Counted from the stretch's first letter, positions 8,534 to 16,186 are shown. The stretch is DNA of 21,517 bases from Thaumarchaeota archaeon SCGC AAA007-O23 (GCA_000402075.1 ARWO01000003.1:1-21517); one strand, 5' to 3'. The notes: generated by a model not told the origin, from the sequence alone. Numbers and translations are program-made.

Positions 8534-9377
8534 GCACTTCAGCCTTTTTGTTATTTATTTGAGATACAGTAGTATTACCATCAAGTGAAGAAAATACTCT
8601 CTTTATCTTTGATATGGAATCATTTTTAACAATAGCAGCTATTGAAGGGCCATTACCAGAAACTGATGCACCTAATGCCCCACTCTCAATTAATTTTGGA
8701 ATAATTTTTGGTTCTGAGCTTAGTATGGAAGATGTTGCTAGACCATTTAGAATCATGGCATTCCAATAATCAGATTTTTTTGCAAGATTCCAAGCGTGTT
8801 CAAAATCACTACTTGACGCCTTAAGTTTTCTAATATTTCCCCTTTTTCTTGATTTAGGTATAAAAATTACGGCAGATACACGATTAAGACATTTTTCAGA
8901 ATGTATTATTTTTTTCATATAGTTGTTGGTGACAACAAATCCACCATAATAACATGCACATGCATCATCATATGCACCAGTCAAACTAACTTTGGTTTCA
9001 ATAGATGCATCAACACCTGCATTTAATATTTCAAAATCACTCATAGTAGGCTTGAATAATTTTGCACATGTCATTGCTACTGCTGTGGAAATTGCACTTG
9101 AACTTTTTAATCCATATCCTGTTGGAATTTCTGAATCCAATGAAACTTTCAATTTAGTTTTAGAGAGGTCATTTTTTGGAACAATTTTTTGAATAACTCT
9201 ATTGATTAAACGTGACTTCATTGGTTTATTTTGGATTTCAATTTCTATACCATTACCATACGCTGTTTCCATTTCAACATCAACTTTTTTTGAAATACCA
9301 AGTGTTGCACCTTTACCTGTTGCGATTGCGTTTACTATAGAAATTGCACCGTGAATAGTTGCTTTTACTACTGTCAT
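8523..9377 (-). CDS. aroK: Shikimate kinase, archaeal GHMP type
   Basis: ATP-dependent phosphorylation of shikimate at the 3-hydroxyl. Archaea use a GHMP-superfamily kinase (homoserine/mevalonate kinase fold) unrelated to bacterial P-loop AroK. The 284-residue protein shows this clearly: the GHMP ATP-binding loop IPTGYGLKSSSAIS is at 84-97, with an upstream HGAISIVNAIATGKGATLGI and a C-terminal GASVSGNGPSIAAI glycine-rich motif. The start ATG shares one base with the aroE stop (TAATG), and a strong Shine-Dalgarno-like GGAGGAG lies 4 bp upstream, inside the end of aroE. Its position between aroE and aroA fixes the substrate as shikimate rather than homoserine. Confidence 0.94.
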   Translation of the reverse strand: MTVVKATIHGAISIVNAIATGKGATLGISKKVDVEMETAYGNGIEIEIQNKPMKSRLINRVIQKIVPKNDLSKTKLKVSLDSEIPTGYGLKSSSAISTAVAMTCAKLFKPTMSDFEILNAGVDASIETKVSLTGAYDDACACYYGGFVVTNNYMKKIIHSEKCLNRVSAVIFIPKSRKRGNIRKLKASSSDFEHAWNLAKKSDYWNAMILNGLATSSILSSEPKIIPKLIESGALGASVSGNGPSIAAIVKNDSISKIKRVFSSLDGNTTVSQINNKKAEVHEM

Positions 9378-9832
9378 TAAACTCCTCCAAGTAATGCTTT
9401 TTTCATAACATCATATGGAGCTTCCGTCTTATGCCAAATTTCAAACGAACACGCAGCCTGACTCAAAAGCATTTCATAACCATAAATTATAGTTGCACCG
9501 TTTTCTTTTGATTTTTTAATAAGATCTGTATTTATTGGCTGATAAACAATATCGTAAACAATTGAGTTTTCATCTATATTCTCAGTCAAGATAGGGCTAG
9601 GTTCATTTTTCATACCTATAGAAGTTGAATTTATAATAAATTTATGATCTGAAATTAATTCATTGGCTTCTTGTAATGAAACTATGTCAACATTACCTCC
9701 AATTTTTTTTGTAAACTCTGCTAATTTATTTGCATTTTCCATAGTTCTATTTACAATTGTAATTTTACTTGCTTTTTCTTTAACCATAGCTGTTACGATT
9801 GCTCTTGCAGCTCCACCCGCACCCAAAAGCAT
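9377..9832 (-). CDS. aroE: Shikimate dehydrogenase, C-terminal piece (NADP-binding domain)
   Basis: A 151-codon open frame from an internal Met, corresponding to the Rossmann half of shikimate dehydrogenase. It opens with LLGAGGAARAI, the dinucleotide-binding loop, then TIVNRTMENANKLAE (the NRT/NRS motif reading the NADP phosphate), INSTSIGMKNE and, near the end, GYEMLLSQAACSFEIW, the conserved C-terminal QA helix. It cannot work alone because the substrate domain is encoded in a different frame upstream (9853-10197). Reading one extra A in the run at 9862-9868 joins the two into a single 273-residue protein, the normal family length. Treated here as one gene broken in two, with the true state unresolved. 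Confidence 0.85.
   Translation of the reverse strand: MLLGAGGAARAIVTAMVKEKASKITIVNRTMENANKLAEFTKKIGGNVDIVSLQEANELISDHKFIINSTSIGMKNEPSPILTENIDENSIVYDIVYQPINTDLIKKSKENGATIIYGYEMLLSQAACSFEIWHKTEAPYDVMKKALLGGV
9383..9389 (-). promoter_or_regulatory. Shine-Dalgarno sequence of the shikimate kinase gene
   Basis: GGAGGAG, read on the minus strand, ends a few bases before the TAATG stop-start junction and encodes the last Gly-Gly-Val region of AroE. It is a good anti-16S match and would drive re-initiation independent of aroE translation, which matters because aroE is frameshifted upstream. Confidence 0.55.
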
Positions 9833-9852
9833 TACTTGAGAATTTTTTATTG

Positions 9853-10197
9853 TTAGATTTCTTTTTTTATAGGATCTAGAAATCCTATCATGTCTGTGTT
9901 ATAGCCCTTAAGCCTTCCATTATCATTTGATACTGTATTTACTGCTCCAATTACTTTGCATGTTGTGTCCATCTCATCCAAAAACTTCATCATTTCAATT
10001 TTATGAGGAATTGTGACATTAAATCCAGCAATTTTTATTGCCTTTAGCGCATCTATTCCCGCAGATAGCTCTCCAACAGGTATTTTGTATGCAATGTAGG
10101 TATGGTCTAATTCTAAGTGGCGAAAGGCAGCATTGTGTATATTTGGAGATAGAGAATGATCTATTGGATCTCCTATCACGGCATATGTACTAGTCAT
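9853..10197 (-). CDS. aroE: Shikimate dehydrogenase, N-terminal piece (substrate domain)
   Basis: A 114-residue open frame holding the shikimate-binding half of AroE, which reduces 3-dehydroshikimate with NADPH. Visible are AVIGDPIDHSLSPNIHNAAF (shikimate carboxylate-binding SLS, residues 15-17), NVTIPHK with catalytic Lys66, GAVNT at 84-88 and GYNTDMIGF with catalytic Asp102. It stops after DPIKKEI because of a shift in the A7 run; in the restored frame it would continue with KKRNLTIKNSQVMLLGAGG, exactly what the family has here. The ATG starts immediately after the aroD stop codon with no gap. Confidence 0.87.
   Translation of the reverse strand: MTSTYAVIGDPIDHSLSPNIHNAAFRHLELDHTYIAYKIPVGELSAGIDALKAIKIAGFNVTIPHKIEMMKFLDEMDTTCKVIGAVNTVSNDNGRLKGYNTDMIGFLDPIKKEI
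9862..9868 (-). other. aroE: Frameshift site in aroE (homopolymer run of seven A on the coding strand)
   Basis: The coding strand reads ATA AAA AAA GAA ATC TAA, so translation ends here. One added A, or a -1 slip of the ribosome on A-AAA-AAA, gives ATA AAA AAA AGA AAT CTA and runs into the downstream NADP-binding domain. The sequence shows the frame break; whether it is a base-calling error, a real mutation or programmed slippage is not decidable here. Error is the simplest reading. Confidence 0.85.
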
Positions 10198-10869
10198 CTA
10201 CTTTCTTATTGTAAAGATTGATTTAACCTCATCCAAGCTAAATTGTCCCGGCGCGATTGGTTTACCCAATGACACATACGTATATGGACTTCCCAAAAGT
10301 AGGCAAAGTAAACGTGACATCTTTCCAAAATTTCCCATTGAAAACGCAATCAGTTTTACATTCTTACTGTTATTGTATAATGATAATATTCGTGATCCAT
10401 CGTTAATTGATTTTGCCATTGTAACTATTTTGATATTATTTGAAAATTTTTTCATTTCTAATAATCTCTTTTTCAAGATAGAAATATCAGGTGTTTGTTT
10501 GAAATTATGCCAAGAAACAAGAGTGCGTGTACCAGCACTCTTCAGGTAACGCTGTAAGTTCTTATTTTTTCTTAGTGTGTCATATTCTATATCAAGCAAA
10601 AAGGGATCATATTCAGCAATTAATTTGATAATAGAAACCCTATTTTTTTCACTGTCAGAAAATTTTCCGCCCTCACGAACTGGTCTCAACGTACTAACAC
10701 ATCTTCTCAAATCTTTCCTTATTAGATGTAATACTTCAGGTACTGAGTTTGGATTTAAAAAATCAAATCTGATTTCAGCGTAATCTGATTTTTTTAATGC
10801 TTTTGTAAGTGTCTGTTTTAGTTTTTTTGGAGTTTTTTCAGCAATACTAACACATGTCTTGTATGTCAT
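10198..10869 (-). CDS. aroD: 3-dehydroquinate dehydratase, type I
   Basis: Dehydrates 3-dehydroquinate to 3-dehydroshikimate through a Schiff base. The 223-residue length fits single-domain type I enzymes. Substrate-binding EIRFD is at 32-36; R62 and R65 lie in TLRPVREGG; the catalytic His121 is in VSWHNF; and Lys147 in NIKIVTMAKS is the likely Schiff-base lysine by alignment with the KIAVMP motif. The C-terminal SLGKPIAPGQFSLDE has the Ser/Gln that closes over substrate in this family. The gene follows DHQ synthase II by 5 bp and abuts the aroE start codon, so the order of genes equals the order of reactions. Confidence 0.95.
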   Translation of the reverse strand: MTYKTCVSIAEKTPKKLKQTLTKALKKSDYAEIRFDFLNPNSVPEVLHLIRKDLRRCVSTLRPVREGGKFSDSEKNRVSIIKLIAEYDPFLLDIEYDTLRKNKNLQRYLKSAGTRTLVSWHNFKQTPDISILKKRLLEMKKFSNNIKIVTMAKSINDGSRILSLYNNSKNVKLIAFSMGNFGKMSRLLCLLLGSPYTYVSLGKPIAPGQFSLDEVKSIFTIRK

Positions 10870-10874
10870 TTTTC

Positions 10875-11930
10875 CTATTTCTCTAAAATATATTCATCAG
10901 ACACTTCCATTCCAAAATGTCTTCCAGTCGCTGCCTTTGAATGTACTATCACTGAATCACCTTTTTTTAGATGTGTCACGGATACTAACTGTCCATTAGG
11001 TTTTACAAAACGAATCGTCTCCGCATCTTGAGCTATAATACCACCTATTTCATCCCCAACTTTGGCTTTAATCATAAGCATTGGTCTTTTTTCTATTTTG
11101 CATCTGCCTATTGCAGCACGTCTTGCCTTTCCTTTAGAATCAAGAACTAGTATCTCCACACCAGTTTCTAATTCAGATAGATATTTTGTAGTACCATCAG
11201 GTGCTAGAGTGTAGCAATGTACTGCACCAGCATTAACTCTAAATGGTCTGGGTGAAGTAAATGAAGAACCAACTGATTCGTTATGAACTAAAAACAAAAA
11301 GTTTGCTCTATTTCCAACCAACATACCTTCACCTCTATTCAGCATGGATGCTGTGTCAACACACACTCTTTCGCCATCTCCAACTTCTTGAATATCTATT
11401 ATTTTCGCAGAGCTGAGTTCAAAGCTTTTTGAGCCTAAATATACTAATGCCTGTCTAACTTCATTCATCGAACCTGTATTGAAAATCACACCATCCACAC
11501 CAACATCTAAAATGGAAAACATTTTTCTTGCCTCTTTTGCATTTCTTGCAACAGAAAAAATTTTAGTATGTATTTTGTGAAGTTTTGCAATAATATTTTC
11601 TAGTGGAATTATCTTCCAGTCTTTCACTTCAATTATAACAAAATCTAATCCCTTTCTTGCAGAATCAAGAACATTTTCAATGTCTTTATTTGATGAGACA
11701 TTAAACTTTCTTCCAATCTTCTTTCCTTTGAGTTTTTTAATTATGGGTTTATCCAAAATTACGTAATCAGCATTTTGCGACGCAAAAACTGTTTGTATTT
11801 TCGTCTTGCCTAAACTTTTTGGATCTACAAAAACTGTCCTAATACCTTCATCTTCCAAATTTTTAACAAACTTTGCAAGATGATTCTTGGCAACTTTTGG
11901 TTGAATGATTAATTGTTTATTAATTGCCAA
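10875..11930 (-). CDS. aroB': 3-dehydroquinate synthase II (archaeal DHQ synthase)
   Basis: NAD-dependent enzyme that oxidatively deaminates and cyclises ADH (2-amino-3,7-dideoxy-D-threo-hept-6-ulosonate) to 3-dehydroquinate, replacing bacterial AroB. The 351-residue protein has the highly conserved block GDGERVCVDTASMLNRGEGM near 188-207 and VGNRANFLFLVHNES after it, then RPFRVNAGAVHCYTL near 230 and GRHFGMEVSDEYILEK at the C-terminus. It starts with TTG (TTG GCA ATT AAT), overlapping the end of the ADH synthase gene by 11 bp; no better in-frame start is seen. The pairing with ADH synthase is the diagnostic archaeal route that bypasses DAHP. Confidence 0.95.
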   Translation of the reverse strand: MAINKQLIIQPKVAKNHLAKFVKNLEDEGIRTVFVDPKSLGKTKIQTVFASQNADYVILDKPIIKKLKGKKIGRKFNVSSNKDIENVLDSARKGLDFVIIEVKDWKIIPLENIIAKLHKIHTKIFSVARNAKEARKMFSILDVGVDGVIFNTGSMNEVRQALVYLGSKSFELSSAKIIDIQEVGDGERVCVDTASMLNRGEGMLVGNRANFLFLVHNESVGSSFTSPRPFRVNAGAVHCYTLAPDGTTKYLSELETGVEILVLDSKGKARRAAIGRCKIEKRPMLMIKAKVGDEIGGIIAQDAETIRFVKPNGQLVSVTHLKKGDSVIVHSKAATGRHFGMEVSDEYILEK

Positions 11931-12705
11931 TTATACTAGCCACTTCCTTTGCTGTTTGGTTTTTGAATATTATTCCTGCAAGAGCCTCTACAATTTTTTC
12001 AGGCGAATTATGCGCAAATATGTTTCTTCCATAAGTTACTCCCTTAGCACCAGCTTTCATAGCATCTTCTGTCATTTGTAAAACATCCATATCTGTTTCA
12101 GCCTTTGGACCACCAGCAATAACAAGCGGTACAGGGACACTATCAACAACTTTTGAAAATGAATCTATATCTCCGGTGTATAACGTTTTAACAATATCAG
12201 CACCACATTCAGCGCCGATTCTTGCGGTATGTGCTACAACTTCAGGATCGTGTGGATTTTTAATATTTTCACCTCTAGGATACATCATTGCTAACAGTGG
12301 AACATTCCATTCGTGACATTGTTCAGAAATCATTCCCAAGTCAGCAAGCATTTCAGGTTCCTCCTTTCCACCAATGTTTATGTGCAAAGATACACCATCA
12401 GCACCAAGTCTTAGCGCCTCTTTAACAGAACCAGTAAGCATTTTCCTGTTTGGTGCAGTAGAGAGTGATGTGCTTGCAGAAAAATGAGCCAAGATACCCA
12501 CTTTGGGTGGCCTTGGCAGTGTTTTGATGATACCTTTGTTAATTATAACGCAAGTAATTCCATGACTTTCACATTTGTAAATCATGGAATGTGGTTTTTC
12601 AAGACCTTCAATAGGACCATTTGAAATACCATGATCCATTGGAATGCAAAGCATTCTTCCTTTTCTTAAGATTCTATTTAATCTAATCTCGGTTCCATTT
12701 GTCAT
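11920..12705 (-). CDS. 2-amino-3,7-dideoxy-D-threo-hept-6-ulosonate (ADH) synthase
   Basis: Class I aldolase-like enzyme (DeoC/FbaB family) that condenses aspartate semialdehyde with a 6-deoxy-5-ketofructose phosphate type donor to start the archaeal aromatic pathway. In 261 residues it shows IPMDHGISNGP (D24, H25), LAMMYPRGE with Tyr142, and GADIVKTLYTGD with Schiff-base Lys173; these match the D-H / Y / K positions known from Methanocaldococcus ADH synthase. VIAGGPK near residue 205 is the phosphate-binding loop. It is the first gene of the aromatic operon, preceded by a TATA-like box about 30 bp from the ATG and divergent from mqnC. Confidence 0.93.
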   Translation of the reverse strand: MTNGTEIRLNRILRKGRMLCIPMDHGISNGPIEGLEKPHSMIYKCESHGITCVIINKGIIKTLPRPPKVGILAHFSASTSLSTAPNRKMLTGSVKEALRLGADGVSLHINIGGKEEPEMLADLGMISEQCHEWNVPLLAMMYPRGENIKNPHDPEVVAHTARIGAECGADIVKTLYTGDIDSFSKVVDSVPVPLVIAGGPKAETDMDVLQMTEDAMKAGAKGVTYGRNIFAHNSPEKIVEALAGIIFKNQTAKEVASIIGN

Positions 12706-12730
12706 AGATGGTATAATTTTCGTATGCTAC

Positions 12731-12738
12731 TTAAAAAT
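12731..12738 (-). promoter_or_regulatory. TATA box of the aromatic amino acid operon
   Basis: TTTTTAAG-like element on the minus strand, centred about 30 bp before the ATG of ADH synthase, in the 93-bp divergent spacer with mqnC. This is the likely main promoter for the ten-gene operon. Confidence 0.45.
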
Positions 12739-12764
12739 TATAGTAACATAGTCCAATTTTTAAG

Positions 12765-12772
12765 AATTAAAT
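12765..12772 (+). promoter_or_regulatory. TATA-like box of mqnC
   Basis: AATTAAAT centred about 30 bp before the TTG start of mqnC; a second candidate, TTTTTAAG at 12756-12763, is about 39 bp away. Either fits archaeal spacing with a short or absent leader. Confidence 0.4.
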
Positions 12773-12798
12773 AGCGACTGAAAAACATCACAATTGCA

Positions 12799-13917
12799 TT
12801 GAGTCAAATCACTAATCAAATTAATGACTCTGAAATTAAAGACATACTTGAAAACTCTCTTCAGGGGGTACGACCAGAATACGATGATTACATCAGGTTA
12901 CTTGACTCGGATAATGTATCTATGATGGGCTTTGTAGCTGGGACTTTGACGCGTAATGAATTTGGCAAAAAAGCATCTTTTGTAAATAATATAATTCTCA
13001 ACTATACCAATGTGTGTATCACTGACTGTAAATTTTGTGCATTTTACAGACCACCTAACCACGATGAATCTTACACATTAACTTTAGATGAAATTGAATC
13101 ACGTGTTAAAACTGCATATGATTTGTTCAAAATAAGACAAGTATTGATTCAGGGTGGACATAACCCTGATCTTGGCATTGAATATTACGAAGATTCATTC
13201 AGAATGATTAGAAAAAAATTTCCGCAAGTTGGTGTTCATGGATTATCAACATCCGAAATAGACACAATTGCTAAGGTTGAAAAGTCATCAACAAAAGAAA
13301 TTTTATCTAGGCTAAAAGATGCAGGATTACAATCTTTACCAGGTGCTGGCGCTGAAATTTTAACTGATAATGTGAAAGAGATTATCAGCCCAAAAAAAAT
13401 TACGAGTGATGAATGGCTACGCATTATAGAAGAAGCACATAGCCTTGGAATTCCAGCATCTGCTACTATGATGTATGGTCATGTTGAATCAAATCAGGAT
13501 ATTGCTGAACACTTTAGAAAAATTGTAGAATTACAAAAAAAGACAGGTGTTTTTATGGCATTCATTCCTTGGAGTTTTGAACCAAATAACACTCTGATGC
13601 AAAAAGAAGGGGTAATCAATTTCAGTGCTGGTGGGGTACAACTTCTAAAGATGATTGCTATATCCAGGCTTGTATTTGATGGTCTGATTCCACACATTCA
13701 ATCATCGTGGCTAACAAATGGAGTTGGAATGGCACAGTTAGCACTACAGTATGGTGCTGATGACTTTGGTGGGACACTAATTGGGGAAGAAGTTGTATCA
13801 TGTACTGGATCTCGTTCTACAGAACTGACTGATAAAAAAATTATTAATGCCATTCATCAGATTGGATATAAGGCAGAAGAAAGAGATAATTTTTATCAAA
13901 CTGTCTGCATGCATTAA
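12799..13917 (+). CDS. mqnC: Cyclic dehypoxanthinyl futalosine synthase (MqnC), radical SAM
   Basis: Radical SAM enzyme that cyclises dehypoxanthine futalosine in the futalosine route to menaquinone. The 372-residue protein has the cluster motif C73-x3-C77-x2-C80 (CITDCKFCAFYR), followed by VLIQGGHNPDLGIEYYE, VHGLSTSEID, SLPGAGAEIL near residue 180, TMMYGHVES near 224 and FIPWSFEPNNT near 255. The last three favour MqnC over the related FO-synthase halves CofG/CofH and over MqnE. The start is TTG at 12799, the first usable codon after the TATA-like element. It is convergent with a UbiD-family decarboxylase and overlaps it by 4 bp, which supports a quinone role. Some doubt remains because MqnC and CofH are close homologues. 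Confidence 0.87.
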   Translation: MSQITNQINDSEIKDILENSLQGVRPEYDDYIRLLDSDNVSMMGFVAGTLTRNEFGKKASFVNNIILNYTNVCITDCKFCAFYRPPNHDESYTLTLDEIESRVKTAYDLFKIRQVLIQGGHNPDLGIEYYEDSFRMIRKKFPQVGVHGLSTSEIDTIAKVEKSSTKEILSRLKDAGLQSLPGAGAEILTDNVKEIISPKKITSDEWLRIIEEAHSLGIPASATMMYGHVESNQDIAEHFRKIVELQKKTGVFMAFIPWSFEPNNTLMQKEGVINFSAGGVQLLKMIAISRLVFDGLIPHIQSSWLTNGVGMAQLALQYGADDFGGTLIGEEVVSCTGSRSTELTDKKIINAIHQIGYKAEERDNFYQTVCMH

Positions 13918-15356
13918 AATCCATAGCTTGACCACTTCGAGTCAACCATTTTCTTTGTATCAACATCAACCTTAACCTCTTCTTGAATCTCTCGTTCAAA
14001 GCCTTCTTCCTTGGTCTTTTGCGTAGCATCGATTCCTAATTTTGAACCCAAATTAACTCTAGGTGATGCAGGGTCTAAAGTATCTGTAGGTGCGTTGTCT
14101 ATGATAATTGTATCACGTGCAGCATCAGTTTTAGTTGTAACTGCCCAAATTATTTCATTCATATCATGCACATTCACATCATGATCAACCACTATGATTA
14201 TCTTAGTTAATGCCAATTGACCCATGCCCCATAATCCCATCATAACTTTTTTTGCCTGACCAGGATAGCGTTTTTTTATTGATACAATTGCTAGTCCTTG
14301 GAACCAACCTGCAGATGGCATGCTAAAATCAATCACTTCTGGTTGTAGCATTCTTATCAGTGGTAAAAATGAGCGCTCAATAACTTTTCCAATATATGCA
14401 TCTTCTAAGATTGGCTTACCTACAACAGTTGTTAGATAAATAGGATTTTTCCTTTGCATTATTCCTGTAAGCGTAAATGTTGGGAATGGTTCTTCTGGTG
14501 TGTAAAAACCTGTATGGTCACCAAACGGTCCCTCATTTCTAATATCAGTGGAGTCCACATATCCTTCTAACACCATCTCAGCATTCGCAGGAACTTCAAG
14601 ATCCACTGTCTTGCATTTTACAGTCCTAATTCCTTTTTTTCTAGTAATGCCGGCAAAAAGATATTTGTCAAGTCCCTCTGGGACAGGAGCTATCGCAGAA
14701 AAAACAGTTGCTGGTTCTCCACCTATGATTATTGCAGCATCAATCTTCTTGTCTTTTTCTTTTGATATGTCATAATGTGCTGCACCACGTTTGTGTTTTT
14801 GCCAATGCATTAATGCATGTGTGTTATCAATAATTTGGATTCTATAAACACCTAAATTTCTTACACCTGTCTCAGGATGTTTTGTAGCAACAAGTCCAAA
14901 TGTAATAAATTTTCCAGCATCTTTTGGCCATGACTTTAAAATTGGAATTTTATCAAACGAGGGTGATTCATTTACTATTTCAGTGACAGGGCCACTTTTT
15001 TCTAATTTTGGAAATGATTCACTCATTTTAGATAGCTCCGGTAATTTTCTAATTTTATTAAAAATTCCAGCAGGAATTTCCATCTTTGTCATGTCAGCAA
15101 TTCTCTGTCCAATCTCAGAAAACTCTGTTGTTTCAAGTCCAATCTCAAGTCTTTTTATTGAACCAAACGCATTTCCTAAAACTGGTATTTCATACCCTTT
15201 AGCATTTTCAAATAGAATGGCTGGACCATTTGTATAAGATACTCTCCTCAAAATCTCAGCAATCTCTAAGTTTGTATCTACCTCTGTTTTTATCCGCTTT
15301 AATTGACCAGCTTTTTCCAACTCCTCTGTAAATTGTCTAATGTCATCAATAGGCAC
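13914..15356 (-). CDS. UbiD-family decarboxylase (likely menaquinone, MqnL-type)
   Basis: A 480-residue UbiD/Fdc-family enzyme; these use prenylated FMN made by UbiX to decarboxylate aromatic or unsaturated acids. Family marks include GPAILFENAKGYEIPVLGN near 43-60, NLGVYRIQIID near 165, INIAIIxGGEP-like AAIIIGGEPA near 207 and the signature EGPFGDHTGFY near 275, where the Glu and Asp act with prFMN. The N-terminus starts at a GTG (MPIDDIRQF) with TTATACTATA about 24 bp upstream. The convergent, end-overlapping mqnC suggests that it decarboxylates a naphthoate intermediate of the futalosine pathway (the role named MqnL). A role on another aromatic acid is possible, since UbiD paralogues have many substrates. 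Confidence 0.87.
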   Translation of the reverse strand: MPIDDIRQFTEELEKAGQLKRIKTEVDTNLEIAEILRRVSYTNGPAILFENAKGYEIPVLGNAFGSIKRLEIGLETTEFSEIGQRIADMTKMEIPAGIFNKIRKLPELSKMSESFPKLEKSGPVTEIVNESPSFDKIPILKSWPKDAGKFITFGLVATKHPETGVRNLGVYRIQIIDNTHALMHWQKHKRGAAHYDISKEKDKKIDAAIIIGGEPATVFSAIAPVPEGLDKYLFAGITRKKGIRTVKCKTVDLEVPANAEMVLEGYVDSTDIRNEGPFGDHTGFYTPEEPFPTFTLTGIMQRKNPIYLTTVVGKPILEDAYIGKVIERSFLPLIRMLQPEVIDFSMPSAGWFQGLAIVSIKKRYPGQAKKVMMGLWGMGQLALTKIIIVVDHDVNVHDMNEIIWAVTTKTDAARDTIIIDNAPTDTLDPASPRVNLGSKLGIDATQKTKEEGFEREIQEEVKVDVDTKKMVDSKWSSYGF

Positions 15357-15374
15357 GACATTTGTGTTTGGGAA

Positions 15375-15386
15375 TATAGTATAAGC
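15375..15386 (-). promoter_or_regulatory. TATA box of the UbiD-family gene
   Basis: Minus-strand CTTATACTATAT, centred about 24-25 bp before the GTG start at 15356. This supports GTG as the true start of a leaderless mRNA. Confidence 0.45.
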
Positions 15387-15438
15387 TTAACTCGATTTGT
15401 CCTAGTTGGCGTGTTTGAAAAAATTCTTAATGTGTGTG

Positions 15439-15446
15439 TTTTAATT
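15439..15446 (+). promoter_or_regulatory. TATA-like box of the 77-residue zinc-finger gene
   Basis: TTTTAATT centred about 26 bp before the ATG at 15469, in the 112-bp spacer divergent from the UbiD-family gene. Confidence 0.4.
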
Positions 15447-15468
15447 ACTTTGAATTGGCAAATTCCTT

Positions 15469-15702
15469 ATGGATAACAAGAAAAAATGTGCCGTATGTAA
15501 GGGCAAAGGCAAGATAGAATTATTAAATTCTTCATGTCCTTTTTGTAATGGTACTGGAGAATTTACAAAAATTTCAGAAAGTTATTTCAAATCTCACATC
15601 TGCCAGTGCATTTTCTTAAATCGAAAAACTTGTCCTTTATGTGGAAAGAAATGTCATCATGATACTCCAAATAAGCCAAAAATATTGTTGGGCCCAACGT
15701 AG
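15469..15702 (+). CDS. Small Cys-rich protein with DnaJ-type CxxCxGxG zinc motifs
   Basis: A 77-residue protein with two CxxCxGxG motifs: CAVCKGKG at 7-14 and CPFCNGTG at 23-30. This is half of the four-repeat zinc domain of DnaJ, and the pair could bind one Zn. A second Cys cluster follows: C45, C47, C55, C58, C62 with H63 and H64, enough for another site. There is no J domain and no membrane segment. Similar free-standing motifs occur in small chaperone-like or RNA/protein-binding zinc proteins, but no function can be assigned. The ATG is supported by a TATA-like box 26 bp upstream. It converges with the next Cys-containing gene, 12 bp apart. Confidence 0.75.
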   Translation: MDNKKKCAVCKGKGKIELLNSSCPFCNGTGEFTKISESYFKSHICQCIFLNRKTCPLCGKKCHHDTPNKPKILLGPT

Positions 15703-15714
15703 TTTTACTTAAAA

Positions 15715-16089
15715 TTAAGGCATAGGAGGAAGTTCACTTTTTTTACCATGACCACCTGAACCAAATCTACAATAAAAACACAAATCTGATTGCATGTGTT
15801 TTAGTACAACAACTTTGATTGCACCGATTTTTAATGCAATTTTTGTCAGTATTTTGTATTTCATTGGCATTGCAGGTATTACTTCATTCATGTAAACATT
15901 GTAGTGTTCGGGACAAAATTTTAGAGTAACACGAGCATCTTTTCCAGTTTCATTTACTTGTTTCGTAAATTTGACTTGTTCCCTGACATATTCATGCTTG
16001 GGGCAAGGACAGTCTTTTCCACCAGGATGCTTATACGCAGGCGTATTTTTCCAATCAAAATCTGGAAAATCTTTATCAAAATCATCCAT
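15715..16089 (-). CDS. Conserved-looking hypothetical protein with Cys/His pairs
   Basis: A 124-residue protein that I do not recognise. It starts acidic (MDDFDKDFPDFDW) and has possible metal ligands in three groups: C27-x-C29-x2-H32, C59-x2-H62 and C104-x2-C107, the last followed by a Gly/His-rich end. The pattern suggests a zinc or iron-sulfur site but no family motif is evident. There is no signal peptide; residues 80-96 are hydrophobic but carry lysines and look like a buried helix rather than a membrane span. A clear TTTTATAA box lies 25 bp before the ATG, so this is very likely expressed. It converges with the 77-residue zinc protein. Confidence 0.65.
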   Translation of the reverse strand: MDDFDKDFPDFDWKNTPAYKHPGGKDCPCPKHEYVREQVKFTKQVNETGKDARVTLKFCPEHYNVYMNEVIPAMPMKYKILTKIALKIGAIKVVVLKHMQSDLCFYCRFGSGGHGKKSELPPMP

Positions 16090-16110
16090 GCCATATAATA
16101 ATAATACATT

Positions 16111-16118
16111 TTATAAAA
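16111..16118 (-). promoter_or_regulatory. TATA box of the 124-residue hypothetical gene
   Basis: TTATAAAA (TTTTATAA on the minus strand), centred 25.5 bp before the ATG at 16089. This is one of the best TATA matches in the window. Confidence 0.55.
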
Positions 16119-16153
16119 ATTCGATCAAATTATGCTCTGATTATAAGCACAAT

Positions 16154-16162
16154 CTAAATAAA
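16154..16162 (+). promoter_or_regulatory. TATA-like box of the H1-like gene
   Basis: CTAAATAAA centred about 29 bp before the ATG at 16187, in a 97-bp spacer divergent from the 124-residue gene. Confidence 0.4.
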
Positions 16163-16186
16163 GCACATGTAATTTATTGAATCCAT

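Noticed and set aside
12799..13917. FO synthase subunit CofH as the identity of the radical SAM gene
   Set aside because: SLPGAGAEIL, TMMYGHVE and FIPWSFEPNNT fit MqnC better, and a UbiD-family gene is adjacent; kept as the main alternative.
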